Assembly (NCBI GenBank): GCA_041394985.1
Contig: JAWLBI010000001.1
Location: 1,178,001-1,242,000 of the forward strand
Direction of reading: 5' to 3'
DNA: 64,000 nt
Source: JAGLON01 sp041394985
Lineage (GTDB): Bacteria; Zixibacteria; MSB-5A5; GN15; JAAZOE01
Part shown: positions 54,865-63,133 of the stretch, piece by piece
How the letters are laid out: each line of letters begins with the position of its first letter
How positions within the stretch are numbered: position 1 is the first letter of the stretch
The notes under the pieces: model-generated
Told to the model about the DNA's origin: nothing
Seen by the model: the letters and a program-made list of their open reading frames with translations, nothing else
Databases searched by the model: none
Position numbers and translations under genes: made by a program

Positions 54865-57123
54865 ATGAGTACGCAACAACTCATATTTGCTGTTATCTAT
54901 TTCGCCTTCGGGGCCGGACTGATATTCCTCTCGTTTCTCATAATTCGGGATTCGGTCCGCATCAGGCTGAATAGAGTGACGTCGGCCATGATATTTCTGG
55001 CCGGACTGGGGCCTATCTTTGCGGCTCTCGGCGAGGTCATATCGCCCTATCAGGCGGCATCACCGCTTAAGGAATCCTATCTCTACAATCTGTTTTACAT
55101 CTGGGAATTGTTTTTCCCCGTCTTAGTTACGTTCTCCTGGATATTCCCGTTCGATCGAATCGGCGAAAGAATCAGCAAGTGGCGGCTGCTCATCTTCGTG
55201 CCGCACATTTTCCATATTGTGCTGCTGGTGTTCGTGTCCGACACCGACAAGCTGCTGGAAATGCTGACTATCGATTCCACTTCGGGCGGGCTTATCAACA
55301 GCATCCTCGAACCGCTCAGCGAATTCCTCAAGCTGATGCTGATACCGCTGGAGCTGATTCTCACCTCGCACCGCAAATTCTTTGCGCTGATCAACCTCGC
55401 CTATGTGATTCTGGCGGTGATTTATTTGTATCGCGGGATGAAGCATGTCGAGGCGCCGCGGTTGAAAAAGCAGGTACGCGTGATTATTCTCGGTATCCAC
55501 GCGTCGCTCGGGTTGTACATTTTCACGTTTATCCTGCCGAACCTGTTCTCCATCGAGATATCCGAACTGTGGACGTCGCTGCTCACGATCCTCTCACTGG
55601 TAATCGGGGCGGGAGCGGTTGCCTGGGCAATTATCCGCTATCAGTTTCTGGATATCCGGCTCATTGTCAGGCAGTCGCTGGTGTATACCGTGTCGTCGGC
55701 GCTGCTGGTCGGGGCGTACGTGATTGCGATTACGCGGTTGTCGTCGGTGATCGAATCGTTCGTGGGCAAGGAGATGCCGATCGTCAACATCGGGTTTATC
55801 ATCTTCGCGTTGATTTTCTTCCAGCCCATCAACAATTACATCGACAATATCATCAAGCGGATGTTTATCCGCGACAAGAGCGACTACCGGAATATCATCA
55901 ACCGGCTATCGTCGAAAATTATTAATATCCTCGACCGCGCACAGTTGTTCTCGATCGTCGAAGAGACGCTGAAAAACAGTATGCTGGTACAGGGCGTAAC
56001 GTTCTGTATTTATGACGATGAGCGACAGGCGTATCTGTATCTGCCGAGGGAAGAGGGAAACGAGGGAACAGCGCTCAGCAATACCGACCCGATGCTGGGA
56101 GCGATCGGGCAGTTGAATGCGCCGACGTTCTACGACCGCCTGCATTCATGGCATCGCGGGTCGCCGCTGGCATCGATGCTGCAGGCCGATGCCGCGCATC
56201 TTGTCGTGCCGCTCAATGACCGCGAACATTTACTCGGGTTTATCGTCCTGACCGATAAGATGTCCGGGTTCAAGTTCAGCTATGAAGATTTCACGCTGCT
56301 GTCGACACTGGCCAATCAGATGGTCGTCGCCCTGACCAACGTGCGATTGTATCGTGAATCATTGGTCAAGCAGCGCCTCGAGGAGGAAATGAATCTGGCG
56401 CGGCAGATTCAGGTCAACCTGCTGCCGGATACGCCGCCGTCGGGAAATGGGTTCAGCATCGTTGCGCACAGCAAGCCGTCGCGGACGGTGGGAGGCGATT
56501 TCTATGATTTTGTGCGTAAAAGCCCCGATCAGAGTATCGGAATGGTGATTGCGGATGTTTCGGGCAAAGGAATGCCTGCGGCTCTGCTGGCGGCGCAGAT
56601 TCAGGCGACGCTGCGCAGCGAAGTCGGCAACAACCGTCCGGTGTCCGATACGATCGCCAAGGTCAATAATATCGTCGCCAACCTGTCATCATCATCGGGC
56701 AAATATGCCACGCTGTTCTATGGTGAGTATCATCCCGACACGAACGAGCTGGAGTACTCCAATGCCGGTCATAATTTCCCGGTCGTCATTCGATCCGACG
56801 GCAGCCATGAATTTTTGGAGACCGGCGGGACGGTTATCGGTGCATTCGAAGGCGTCCCGTACAATTCGCTGAAAGTGCGGCTGCAGCCGGACGATCTGGT
56901 CTTTTTGTATACCGACGGATTGTCCGAGGCGATGAATTTACATGAAGAAGAATATGGCGAAGATCGTATAATAACATATCTGAAGCAGCATCGGACCGAA
57001 CCGCTGGATGTGTTAAAATCAGGTATCCTGCGCGAGGTCGATGCCTTTACCGCGGCCAAGACGGCCGAGGATGATACGACTATTGTTATTTTGAAAGTGA
57101 ACGGTACACACATCCATGAATGA
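54865..57123 (+). CDS. Membrane-bound SpoIIE-type PP2C phosphatase with GAF domain
   Basis: 752 residues. About eight N-terminal helices (about 5-295, starting LIFAVIYFAFGAGLIFLSFLII) form a 7TM-like sensor, then a linker, a GAF domain (about 355-500) and a PP2C/RsbU phosphatase: VGGDFYDF, VIADVSGKGMPAALLAAQIQA, YSNAGHNFPVV and FLYTDGLSEA. It should dephosphorylate the STAS protein at 54019 in response to a membrane or ligand signal. Overlaps the Nudix gene by 8 bp. Confidence 0.92.
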   Translation: MSTQQLIFAVIYFAFGAGLIFLSFLIIRDSVRIRLNRVTSAMIFLAGLGPIFAALGEVISPYQAASPLKESYLYNLFYIWELFFPVLVTFSWIFPFDRIGERISKWRLLIFVPHIFHIVLLVFVSDTDKLLEMLTIDSTSGGLINSILEPLSEFLKLMLIPLELILTSHRKFFALINLAYVILAVIYLYRGMKHVEAPRLKKQVRVIILGIHASLGLYIFTFILPNLFSIEISELWTSLLTILSLVIGAGAVAWAIIRYQFLDIRLIVRQSLVYTVSSALLVGAYVIAITRLSSVIESFVGKEMPIVNIGFIIFALIFFQPINNYIDNIIKRMFIRDKSDYRNIINRLSSKIINILDRAQLFSIVEETLKNSMLVQGVTFCIYDDERQAYLYLPREEGNEGTALSNTDPMLGAIGQLNAPTFYDRLHSWHRGSPLASMLQADAAHLVVPLNDREHLLGFIVLTDKMSGFKFSYEDFTLLSTLANQMVVALTNVRLYRESLVKQRLEEEMNLARQIQVNLLPDTPPSGNGFSIVAHSKPSRTVGGDFYDFVRKSPDQSIGMVIADVSGKGMPAALLAAQIQATLRSEVGNNRPVSDTIAKVNNIVANLSSSSGKYATLFYGEYHPDTNELEYSNAGHNFPVVIRSDGSHEFLETGGTVIGAFEGVPYNSLKVRLQPDDLVFLYTDGLSEAMNLHEEEYGEDRIITYLKQHRTEPLDVLKSGILREVDAFTAAKTAEDDTTIVILKVNGTHIHE

Positions 57124-57685
57124 TAATGATCTCGATTATCTGATCAGCGGCAAGGGTTTCAAGAAGTTCAACGATTACAACGGCTATGTCTGGTGCCCCC
57201 GGTGCAAGGGGGAATTGACGATAGGCAAAGCCTCCGGCGAGGCCGAAGTGCGGCCGTATTGTCCTGATTGCGGATTTATTTTTTATCAGAATCCGGCGCC
57301 GGCGGCCGGGGCGGTTATCGTGCAGGACAATAGACTATTACTGGTTCAGCGATCCGTGCAGCCCGGACTGGGCGATTGGTGTATTCCGGCGGGATTCGTC
57401 GAGTGGACTGAGCATCCGCAGATGGCGGCCAAGCGGGAATTGATGGAAGAAACCGGGCTGGAAATCGAAATCACATCGATATTTGATATTTTTATGGGCA
57501 TGGACGATCCCCGCACGCACGCGGTGCTGGTTCTGTATCATGCTAATATCGTGGGGGGCGAATTGAAACCCGGCGATGATGCCGATGATGCCCGCTTCTT
57601 TGCCTTCGATGATATCCCCGATAACATTGCCTTTCAGGCGCATCGCGACGCCATTCGCCTGTATCGAGACCGTTTCGGAGTGTAG
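57116..57685 (+). CDS. Nudix hydrolase with N-terminal zinc ribbon
   Basis: 189 residues. A zinc ribbon (CPRCKGELT...YCPDCGFIFYQNPAP) is followed by the Nudix box GFVEWTEHPQMAAKRELMEETG, here complete in its key Gly, Glu, Arg-Glu and Glu-Glu residues. NUDIX proteins with such a ribbon (NudC-like or ADP-ribose types) act on nucleotide diphosphate derivatives. Translation is coupled to the phosphatase. Substrate not predictable. Confidence 0.92.
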   Translation: MNDNDLDYLISGKGFKKFNDYNGYVWCPRCKGELTIGKASGEAEVRPYCPDCGFIFYQNPAPAAGAVIVQDNRLLLVQRSVQPGLGDWCIPAGFVEWTEHPQMAAKRELMEETGLEIEITSIFDIFMGMDDPRTHAVLVLYHANIVGGELKPGDDADDARFFAFDDIPDNIAFQAHRDAIRLYRDRFGV

Positions 57686-57693
57686 CGGTTGTT

Positions 57694-59127
57694 ATGAAAC
57701 TGCGGACCAAAATATTTCGGCATTTGGTTCTCATCGCCGCCGTTCCCTCGATTATTCTCGCCATTTCAGCCTATTTCCTCCTCGATGCGACGCTGGAGCA
57801 AACCAACGCCTGGCTGGAGAGTAATTCCCCCGACAGAACGATTAACGCTTTGCGGCTGGTCGAGGCGCGCTTGCAGGCGGCGGCTGTCGAGGCGCTGGCA
57901 TCGTCCGATAGTGAGAAACGGCGCAAGGCGCTCGATTGGAGCATCGTTGATTCGACAATATATATGAATGAAGAAGCGCGTGGGGTGCTCTCGAATTCCA
58001 ATGATTCGTTGTTAATAGCTGCATGTCAACAGGCCGGGCCGATTCGGAAATTAATTGGTGGGGCGGTCATTGTCGGGTATGCCAGTGATTCGTCAGGAAT
58101 AATTCAGGCCGGGGGATTTGTGCTCGATGGTGAATATGTGAGCGGATTTCATGCGGCGACGGAGAGTTTGCGCGAGGGGCGCAACCGGCGGAATTTGTTA
58201 CCGGCCTTCGTGACGTTTTTGGGATTTCTCGGATTTGCCATTCTTGTTATTGTGATTGTCCTGGCCTTTTGGCTTTCGCGACGGTTATCGCGCGGTGTGA
58301 CGGTGCCACTCGAGGAGCTGGCGGTCGGCGTGGCGCAGATCGGGCAGGGGGGGCGTTTGCCGGACATCAATAACGCGGGAACCGATGAGGTCGATAATCT
58401 GGCCTCTGCGTTCGGCGAAATGGCGGATGAACTGGAGAGCAACCGGCGCAAGTTACTGGCGGCCGAGCGCGTGCAGGCGTGGCAGGAATTTGCGCGGCGT
58501 ATGGCGCATGAATTGAAAAATCCTCTGACGCCGATATCTCTGTCATTGTATCGAATTAAGAAAAAATTGCAGGACAGCAACGAGTATGACCGCTTCGCGG
58601 ATTCCATCGAGGCGATTGCGGCCGAAGTGGCGCACCTGGAGCGACTTGCTTCGGATTATTCGTCGCTGGCGAAACTCCCCGAGCCGAAGATGGTCGAATT
58701 CGATTTCAAGCATATGAGTGATGAAGTTGTCGCGCTGCATGAAGTCCAGTTGGAAGCATTCGATTTTTCCTATGTATTCTCCGGCAGTGAAGCTCGCATG
58801 ATCGGGGATCGCGATCGGATTCGTGAGGTACTTATTAATATCGTGAAAAACGCGCTCGATTTCTGTACGCCGGGTGGGAAGATTGATGTTGCCGTGCGCG
58901 TAAACAACGATTCTATTTCCGTCATTGCAAAAAACGATGTGCGGGATGTCGCCGATGTGGATGTAAAGAAGGCGCGTATCCCGTATTTCACGACGAGAAA
59001 AGGCGGCAGCGGGCTGGGGTTGGCGGTGTCGGATAAGATTATAATGGATCATGGAGGCAATCTGTCACTATATGTCGAGGGATCGCAGGCGGTCGTGAGA
59101 ATCGACATCCCGCGCGGCAATAATTAA
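57694..59127 (+). CDS. NtrY-like sensor histidine kinase
   Basis: 477 residues. Helices at about 9-30 and 165-190 flank a periplasmic part; a HAMP linker (about 190-245) leads to HisKA (RRMAHELKNPLTPISLSLYRIKK, His near 271) and HATPase (VLINIVKNALDF, SGLGLAVSDKIIMDHGG). The AHELKNPLTPI form is characteristic of kinases paired with sigma-54 activators. The G1 box is degenerate (VIAKNDVRDV where DNG is usual). The partner regulator follows by 17 bp. Confidence 0.92.
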   Translation: MKLRTKIFRHLVLIAAVPSIILAISAYFLLDATLEQTNAWLESNSPDRTINALRLVEARLQAAAVEALASSDSEKRRKALDWSIVDSTIYMNEEARGVLSNSNDSLLIAACQQAGPIRKLIGGAVIVGYASDSSGIIQAGGFVLDGEYVSGFHAATESLREGRNRRNLLPAFVTFLGFLGFAILVIVIVLAFWLSRRLSRGVTVPLEELAVGVAQIGQGGRLPDINNAGTDEVDNLASAFGEMADELESNRRKLLAAERVQAWQEFARRMAHELKNPLTPISLSLYRIKKKLQDSNEYDRFADSIEAIAAEVAHLERLASDYSSLAKLPEPKMVEFDFKHMSDEVVALHEVQLEAFDFSYVFSGSEARMIGDRDRIREVLINIVKNALDFCTPGGKIDVAVRVNNDSISVIAKNDVRDVADVDVKKARIPYFTTRKGGSGLGLAVSDKIIMDHGGNLSLYVEGSQAVVRIDIPRGNN

Positions 59128-59144
59128 GATATGACAGGCACAAT

Positions 59145-60479
59145 ATGATTTTAGTCGTCGATGATGAACAATATATCCGGTCGTCGCTGGTCGGACTCCT
59201 GCAGGACGAGGGATTTGAGGCCGAGGCTGTCTCGTCGGCCGAACGGGCCGAGGCGGCGCTGGCCAAAAATGATATCGAGCTGATTCTTCTCGATATTCAA
59301 ATGGGCGGTAAAGATGGAATTACATTCCTCGATGACAATGTCGAGGCCCTGTCAGATATCCCGGTGATTATTATCTCCGGGCAGGCTGATATTCCGACGG
59401 CCGTCATGGCGATAAAACTGGGCAGCTATGATTTTATCGAGAAGCCCCTGTCGCCCGAGCGGGTGCTGGTCACCGTGCGGCAGGCGCTCCGGCTGAGTCG
59501 GTCTCTCAGGGCTGAGAAAAAGCTGACCGGACAGATTCTCGAGAAGTACAAACTCATCGGCGAGTCACAGGTGATGAAAAATCTGCGCGGGCTCATCGAA
59601 AAGGCGGCTCTCAGTGATTCGACGATTCTGATTACCGGAGAAAACGGCACCGGTAAGGAACTGATTGCTCACCATATACATTATAAATCGCCGCGCAAGG
59701 CGGAACCGTTGGTAGCAGTCAACTGCCCGGCGATAACCGAAAGCCTGTTCGAATCGGAATTATTCGGTCATATCAAGGGCGCATTCACGGGAGCGAACGC
59801 TAATCGCAAGGGGAGATTCGCTCAGGCCGGTGACGGCACACTTTTTTTGGATGAAATCGGCGATCTGCCCGCTCCGATGCAGGCGAAACTCCTGCGGGTG
59901 CTCGAATCCGGCGAATATGAAAAAGTCGGATCAGACGTGACCGAGCAGTCGCAGTGCCGAATCATCGCCGCGACGAATCGGGATATGCCTGCGGCCATCG
60001 AGGCCGGGACGTTTCGCCAGGATTTATACTACCGGGTGAATGTTATTAATATAGAGGCACCGGCCTTAGCATCGCGCGTCGAGGATATCCCGCTATTGGT
60101 GGAGCATTTTCTTGATGAATCCGGCGCGGCGGGAGATTTTGCCTTTACGTCCGAAGCGATTGGGTATCTGGCTTCTTGCAACTGGCCGGGCAATGTGCGC
60201 CAGTTGAAAAATATCATCCAGCAGGTGACATTTTTATGCGCATCGGGCGAAATCGGCGCCGATGATATCCGGCGTATCCGGTCGCAGAATCGAGATATGG
60301 CGATTGATGCATCCGAAGGTTCGGGTAATCGGCTGGCCGAGGCGGTCCGGCAGTTCGAAGTCGGATATTTATCCGACCTGTTTCGGCGGCATGACGGCAA
60401 TATCGCGGCTATGGCCAGGGAACTGAACATGGATCGAGGGAATTTATCTAAGAAGCTGAAAAGCCTGAAAATCGTGTAG
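59145..60479 (+). CDS. Sigma-54-dependent response regulator, NtrC family
   Basis: 444 residues. Receiver with IILVVDDEQ-like ILVVDDEQYIRSSL and Asp in LILLDIQMGGKDG near 48; AAA+ domain with GENGTGKELIAHH, the sigma-54 contact loop GAFTGAN, DEIGDLPAPMQAKLLRVLE and VRQLKN; Fis-type helix-turn-helix at the end (NIAAMARELNMDRGNLSKKLKSL). It should activate a sigma-54 promoter; the best one in the window lies just downstream, with a palindrome at a proper distance. Confidence 0.95.
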   Translation: MILVVDDEQYIRSSLVGLLQDEGFEAEAVSSAERAEAALAKNDIELILLDIQMGGKDGITFLDDNVEALSDIPVIIISGQADIPTAVMAIKLGSYDFIEKPLSPERVLVTVRQALRLSRSLRAEKKLTGQILEKYKLIGESQVMKNLRGLIEKAALSDSTILITGENGTGKELIAHHIHYKSPRKAEPLVAVNCPAITESLFESELFGHIKGAFTGANANRKGRFAQAGDGTLFLDEIGDLPAPMQAKLLRVLESGEYEKVGSDVTEQSQCRIIAATNRDMPAAIEAGTFRQDLYYRVNVINIEAPALASRVEDIPLLVEHFLDESGAAGDFAFTSEAIGYLASCNWPGNVRQLKNIIQQVTFLCASGEIGADDIRRIRSQNRDMAIDASEGSGNRLAEAVRQFEVGYLSDLFRRHDGNIAAMARELNMDRGNLSKKLKSLKIV

Positions 60480-60505
60480 GTTCGACACAACAATTAGGCC
60501 TTAGT

Positions 60506-60522
60506 CGTGTATAAACTACACG
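60506..60522. promoter_or_regulatory. Candidate upstream activator palindrome
   Basis: CGTGTA-TAAAC-TACACG, perfect 6-bp arms, about 65 bp before the sigma-54 -24 element; likely binding site of the adjacent NtrC-type regulator. Confidence 0.5.
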
Positions 60523-60574
60523 GTCGAGACAGAGCGATTTTCGTATCTTCTTGACAGATATCGCGTTTTACCAA

Positions 60575-60590
60575 TGGCATGAATTTTGTA
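60575..60590 (+). promoter_or_regulatory. Sigma-54 promoter
   Basis: TGGCATGAATTTTGTA fits TGGCAYG-N4-TTGYW: GG at -24 with a 10-bp gap to GT at -12 (GC in the strict consensus). It is 30 bp before the ATG and directly behind the NtrC-like gene. Confidence 0.7.
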
Positions 60591-60619
60591 TCAGTATTGG
60601 GAGACTGGAGGAATAAACC

Positions 60620-62377
60620 ATGAAATCATTGACGAACATTCTGACTGTCGCCCTCTCGCTGTTGATCGCCGCGCCCCTCTTGGCGGCCGATTATCAAAGC
60701 TATGATCGGGAATCGCAAAAGGCCGATCCCGTTCTTACTATAATTGCCGATAAGACCGAATGGCGTTTTCAGTACTATGAGGAGGCCAACCGGAAATCGC
60801 TCCGCATCGATGTCTCGAGCATTGAAAAGTCGGGTCCGGCAATTCGCAGTGGCGATAATCTGAGAATAGATGAAGAGTCGATTCAGCTCCCCGGGTGGAT
60901 CTTGGAATTCGCCGAAGTCGGCGATATCGATGTCGATTTCGATGAAGCGACCGGAGAGGTCGAACTGACATTTTATCCCAAGGATCCGGCGCGATCGCAG
61001 AGTTCGTTCCGCCGTCGGATGAGCGATGTCATCTCCGTCGACAATGAAATTATTATTAGTAATGAGAAATTCGTTCGCGGATCGGTCATCGCGTTTTTCG
61101 GCGACGTCATTATAAATGGTGAGGTCAACGGCGATGTCGTAGCATTAATGGGCGATATTCGCGTCAATGCCGAGGCGGTAGTGCGCGGAAATGCCATCGC
61201 GGCTGACGGCAGCGTTCGCCTTGATAAGGATGCCTCGGTGTACGGCGTCGTGAAATCCGGTTCCGGGAAACAGTCATCGAGGAAATCTCGCGCCCGTCGC
61301 TGGAAAAACCGCAGCAGTGAAGTCGAGTTTTACGGCACCCCGGTCTATAACCGGGTCGACGGACTGCTTCTCAATCTCGGAGCCAAGTATGAGCACCGTG
61401 ATTCGCTGCTCCCGTCATTCCATGGCGCTATCGGGTATGCGTTCGAATCGGAACAATGGCGCTATGATGTTGGGTTGTCGCAGACGATTCTGCGTGGGAA
61501 GATTCCGCTCGAAATCGGCGGTCGGGCCTTCCGTCAATTGAAATCCGATGACGACCGTATTATCGATAATCTGGAAAATTCAATTTTCGCACTGCTCGTC
61601 AACGAGGATTGGAAAGACTGGTACGAGGCCGAGGGCGCCTATGGATTCGCTCGGACGCGCCCGTTCCGCTGGCATGAAATCGAGGTCGGGTATCTGGTTG
61701 AGGAGTATGATTGGTTCGATGCGCACCCCAAACTGTGGTCGCTGTTCGGATCGAAGGATTTTCGCGGGAATTTCTCCTCGGTGCCTCATGATGCACTGGC
61801 TGTCCTGAAAAATGATCTTATCGATAAGAAGATGACGAGTCTTAGTGTCAGATATACATTTAATACACTCGAAGATTCGGATAAGCTGCGCAGCGGCTGG
61901 CATGTGCAGGGATCGTACGAGTTTTCATCCGAGCGGTGGAAAGGTGATTTCGATTTCACCCGAGTCGAGGGAAAGATCAAGCGACTCCAAAGGCTGAGCC
62001 GTTATCAGGCTCTGTCGGTGACGGCCGCCTATGGCTATGTCCACGGCGATTATATCCCGCTCAACCGGTATTTCTTCATCGGCGGACTGGGGACGATGTA
62101 TGGGTATCGGCATAAAGAATTCATGGGCCGGGAATATATGCTGGCAAGTGCCGAATACCGGTTCCGTTTACCTCGCACCGGGGTGTCGCCGTTTTTACAC
62201 TGGGATGGCGGTAGGATTGCGGCCGATCGCCTGGGCAGCGAAAACGGGTGGAAAAGTTCCATTAGCGCCGGTGTCGATATCGATGACAATTTCAGGATCT
62301 TTATCTCCCAGCGGTTAGATATGAAGGATAAGGACCCCGTCATCTATGCAAGATTCACGGCCAATTTGTTCAATTAA
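60620..62377 (+). CDS. Bactofilin-like domain fused to an outer membrane beta-barrel (Omp85/BamA-like)
   Basis: 585 residues. Signal peptide (SLTNILTVALSLLIAAPLLA), a beta domain (about 25-120), a polymer-forming hexad stretch (KFVRGSVIAFFGDVIINGEVNGDVVALMGDIRVN, split: GSVIAFFGDVIINGEV, NGDVVALMGDIRV, VVRGNAIAADGSV) near 150-205, a basic linker, then about 350 residues of barrel strands. FIGGLGTMYGYRHKEFMG matches the GGxxxxRGYxxxxxG motif of the Omp85 C-terminal barrel, and the chain ends in alternating hydrophobics (YARFTANLFN). It could be a secretion or surface protein. First gene after the sigma-54 promoter; GGAGG lies before ATG. Confidence 0.82.
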   Translation: MKSLTNILTVALSLLIAAPLLAADYQSYDRESQKADPVLTIIADKTEWRFQYYEEANRKSLRIDVSSIEKSGPAIRSGDNLRIDEESIQLPGWILEFAEVGDIDVDFDEATGEVELTFYPKDPARSQSSFRRRMSDVISVDNEIIISNEKFVRGSVIAFFGDVIINGEVNGDVVALMGDIRVNAEAVVRGNAIAADGSVRLDKDASVYGVVKSGSGKQSSRKSRARRWKNRSSEVEFYGTPVYNRVDGLLLNLGAKYEHRDSLLPSFHGAIGYAFESEQWRYDVGLSQTILRGKIPLEIGGRAFRQLKSDDDRIIDNLENSIFALLVNEDWKDWYEAEGAYGFARTRPFRWHEIEVGYLVEEYDWFDAHPKLWSLFGSKDFRGNFSSVPHDALAVLKNDLIDKKMTSLSVRYTFNTLEDSDKLRSGWHVQGSYEFSSERWKGDFDFTRVEGKIKRLQRLSRYQALSVTAAYGYVHGDYIPLNRYFFIGGLGTMYGYRHKEFMGREYMLASAEYRFRLPRTGVSPFLHWDGGRIAADRLGSENGWKSSISAGVDIDDNFRIFISQRLDMKDKDPVIYARFTANLFN

Positions 62378-62380
62378 CGG

Positions 62381-63070
62381 ATGATCTCTCATCAATATAA
62401 ATGTCTGGTACTTCGGTGTGCACTGGCGGCGTGTCTGGTCTGGTGCATACCGGGTACCGATTGTCGCGCCGATGATGCGGCGATCGATTTCGATTATGAT
62501 ATCTTTATCCAGCGGGACACGCTGACCGTCTGGCTTGATGTCACGCCGGTCCTGACGCAGGCTTTACTGGAAGACCTGCTGGCCGGATTGCAGATTCGGA
62601 TCGACGTTCGGTATAAGGCGGAATATCCGCCCGATCCGATTTTCGCCGAAACGATTCAGGAGCGCCAGCGGTCTGTCTTTTTGCGCCGGGATGTAACCGG
62701 CGATTTTTATGAATTAATCGAAGTAAACGGATTTCAGGACACGGTTTTATTTTCCTCGCAACTCGATATGGCAGATTATCTTACCGACTCGCTCGAATTA
62801 CAGTTATTGCCGATTTCGCGGGTCGAGGATGACCGGAAGATGCGCCTGAAATTGGAAATTAATTCCAAGTCAATGATTTATAAGAATTTATCAAAAGACC
62901 TCCGGTCTCAGGTGCAATCATCCGAAGACGAAGATGAGGCCGGCGGGCAGGCCGTCAATACCGTTTTTTCGTATTTCCTCGATGTCATCGGATTTGGGGA
63001 GCGAAAATATCAAATTAGGACCCCCGGTTTTAAAATTTCCAGCCTCGATTCATATCCTCGCCAAGACTAA
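62381..63070 (+). CDS. Exported DUF4390-like protein
   Basis: 229 residues, 3 bp after the barrel gene. A hydrophobic leader (LRCALAACLVWCIPGTDCRA) precedes a beta-rich domain (DTLTVWLDVTPVLTQALLEDLLAGLQIRIDVRYKAEY, broken here: DTLTVWLDV and GLQIRIDVRY) with FLRRDVTGDFYELIE and LRLKLEINSKS-like strands. DUF4390 proteins in other bacteria also lie next to NtrY/NtrC-type genes and have this strand-rich layout; the match is by memory of the pattern, so moderate. Function unknown, periplasmic. Confidence 0.7.
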   Translation: MISHQYKCLVLRCALAACLVWCIPGTDCRADDAAIDFDYDIFIQRDTLTVWLDVTPVLTQALLEDLLAGLQIRIDVRYKAEYPPDPIFAETIQERQRSVFLRRDVTGDFYELIEVNGFQDTVLFSSQLDMADYLTDSLELQLLPISRVEDDRKMRLKLEINSKSMIYKNLSKDLRSQVQSSEDEDEAGGQAVNTVFSYFLDVIGFGERKYQIRTPGFKISSLDSYPRQD

Positions 63071-63133
63071 GCTTTTTTCGCCTAAGTGCCGATACATTGT
63101 ATGTTTAGAGCACAACAATAAGGTGGAGAGTAT

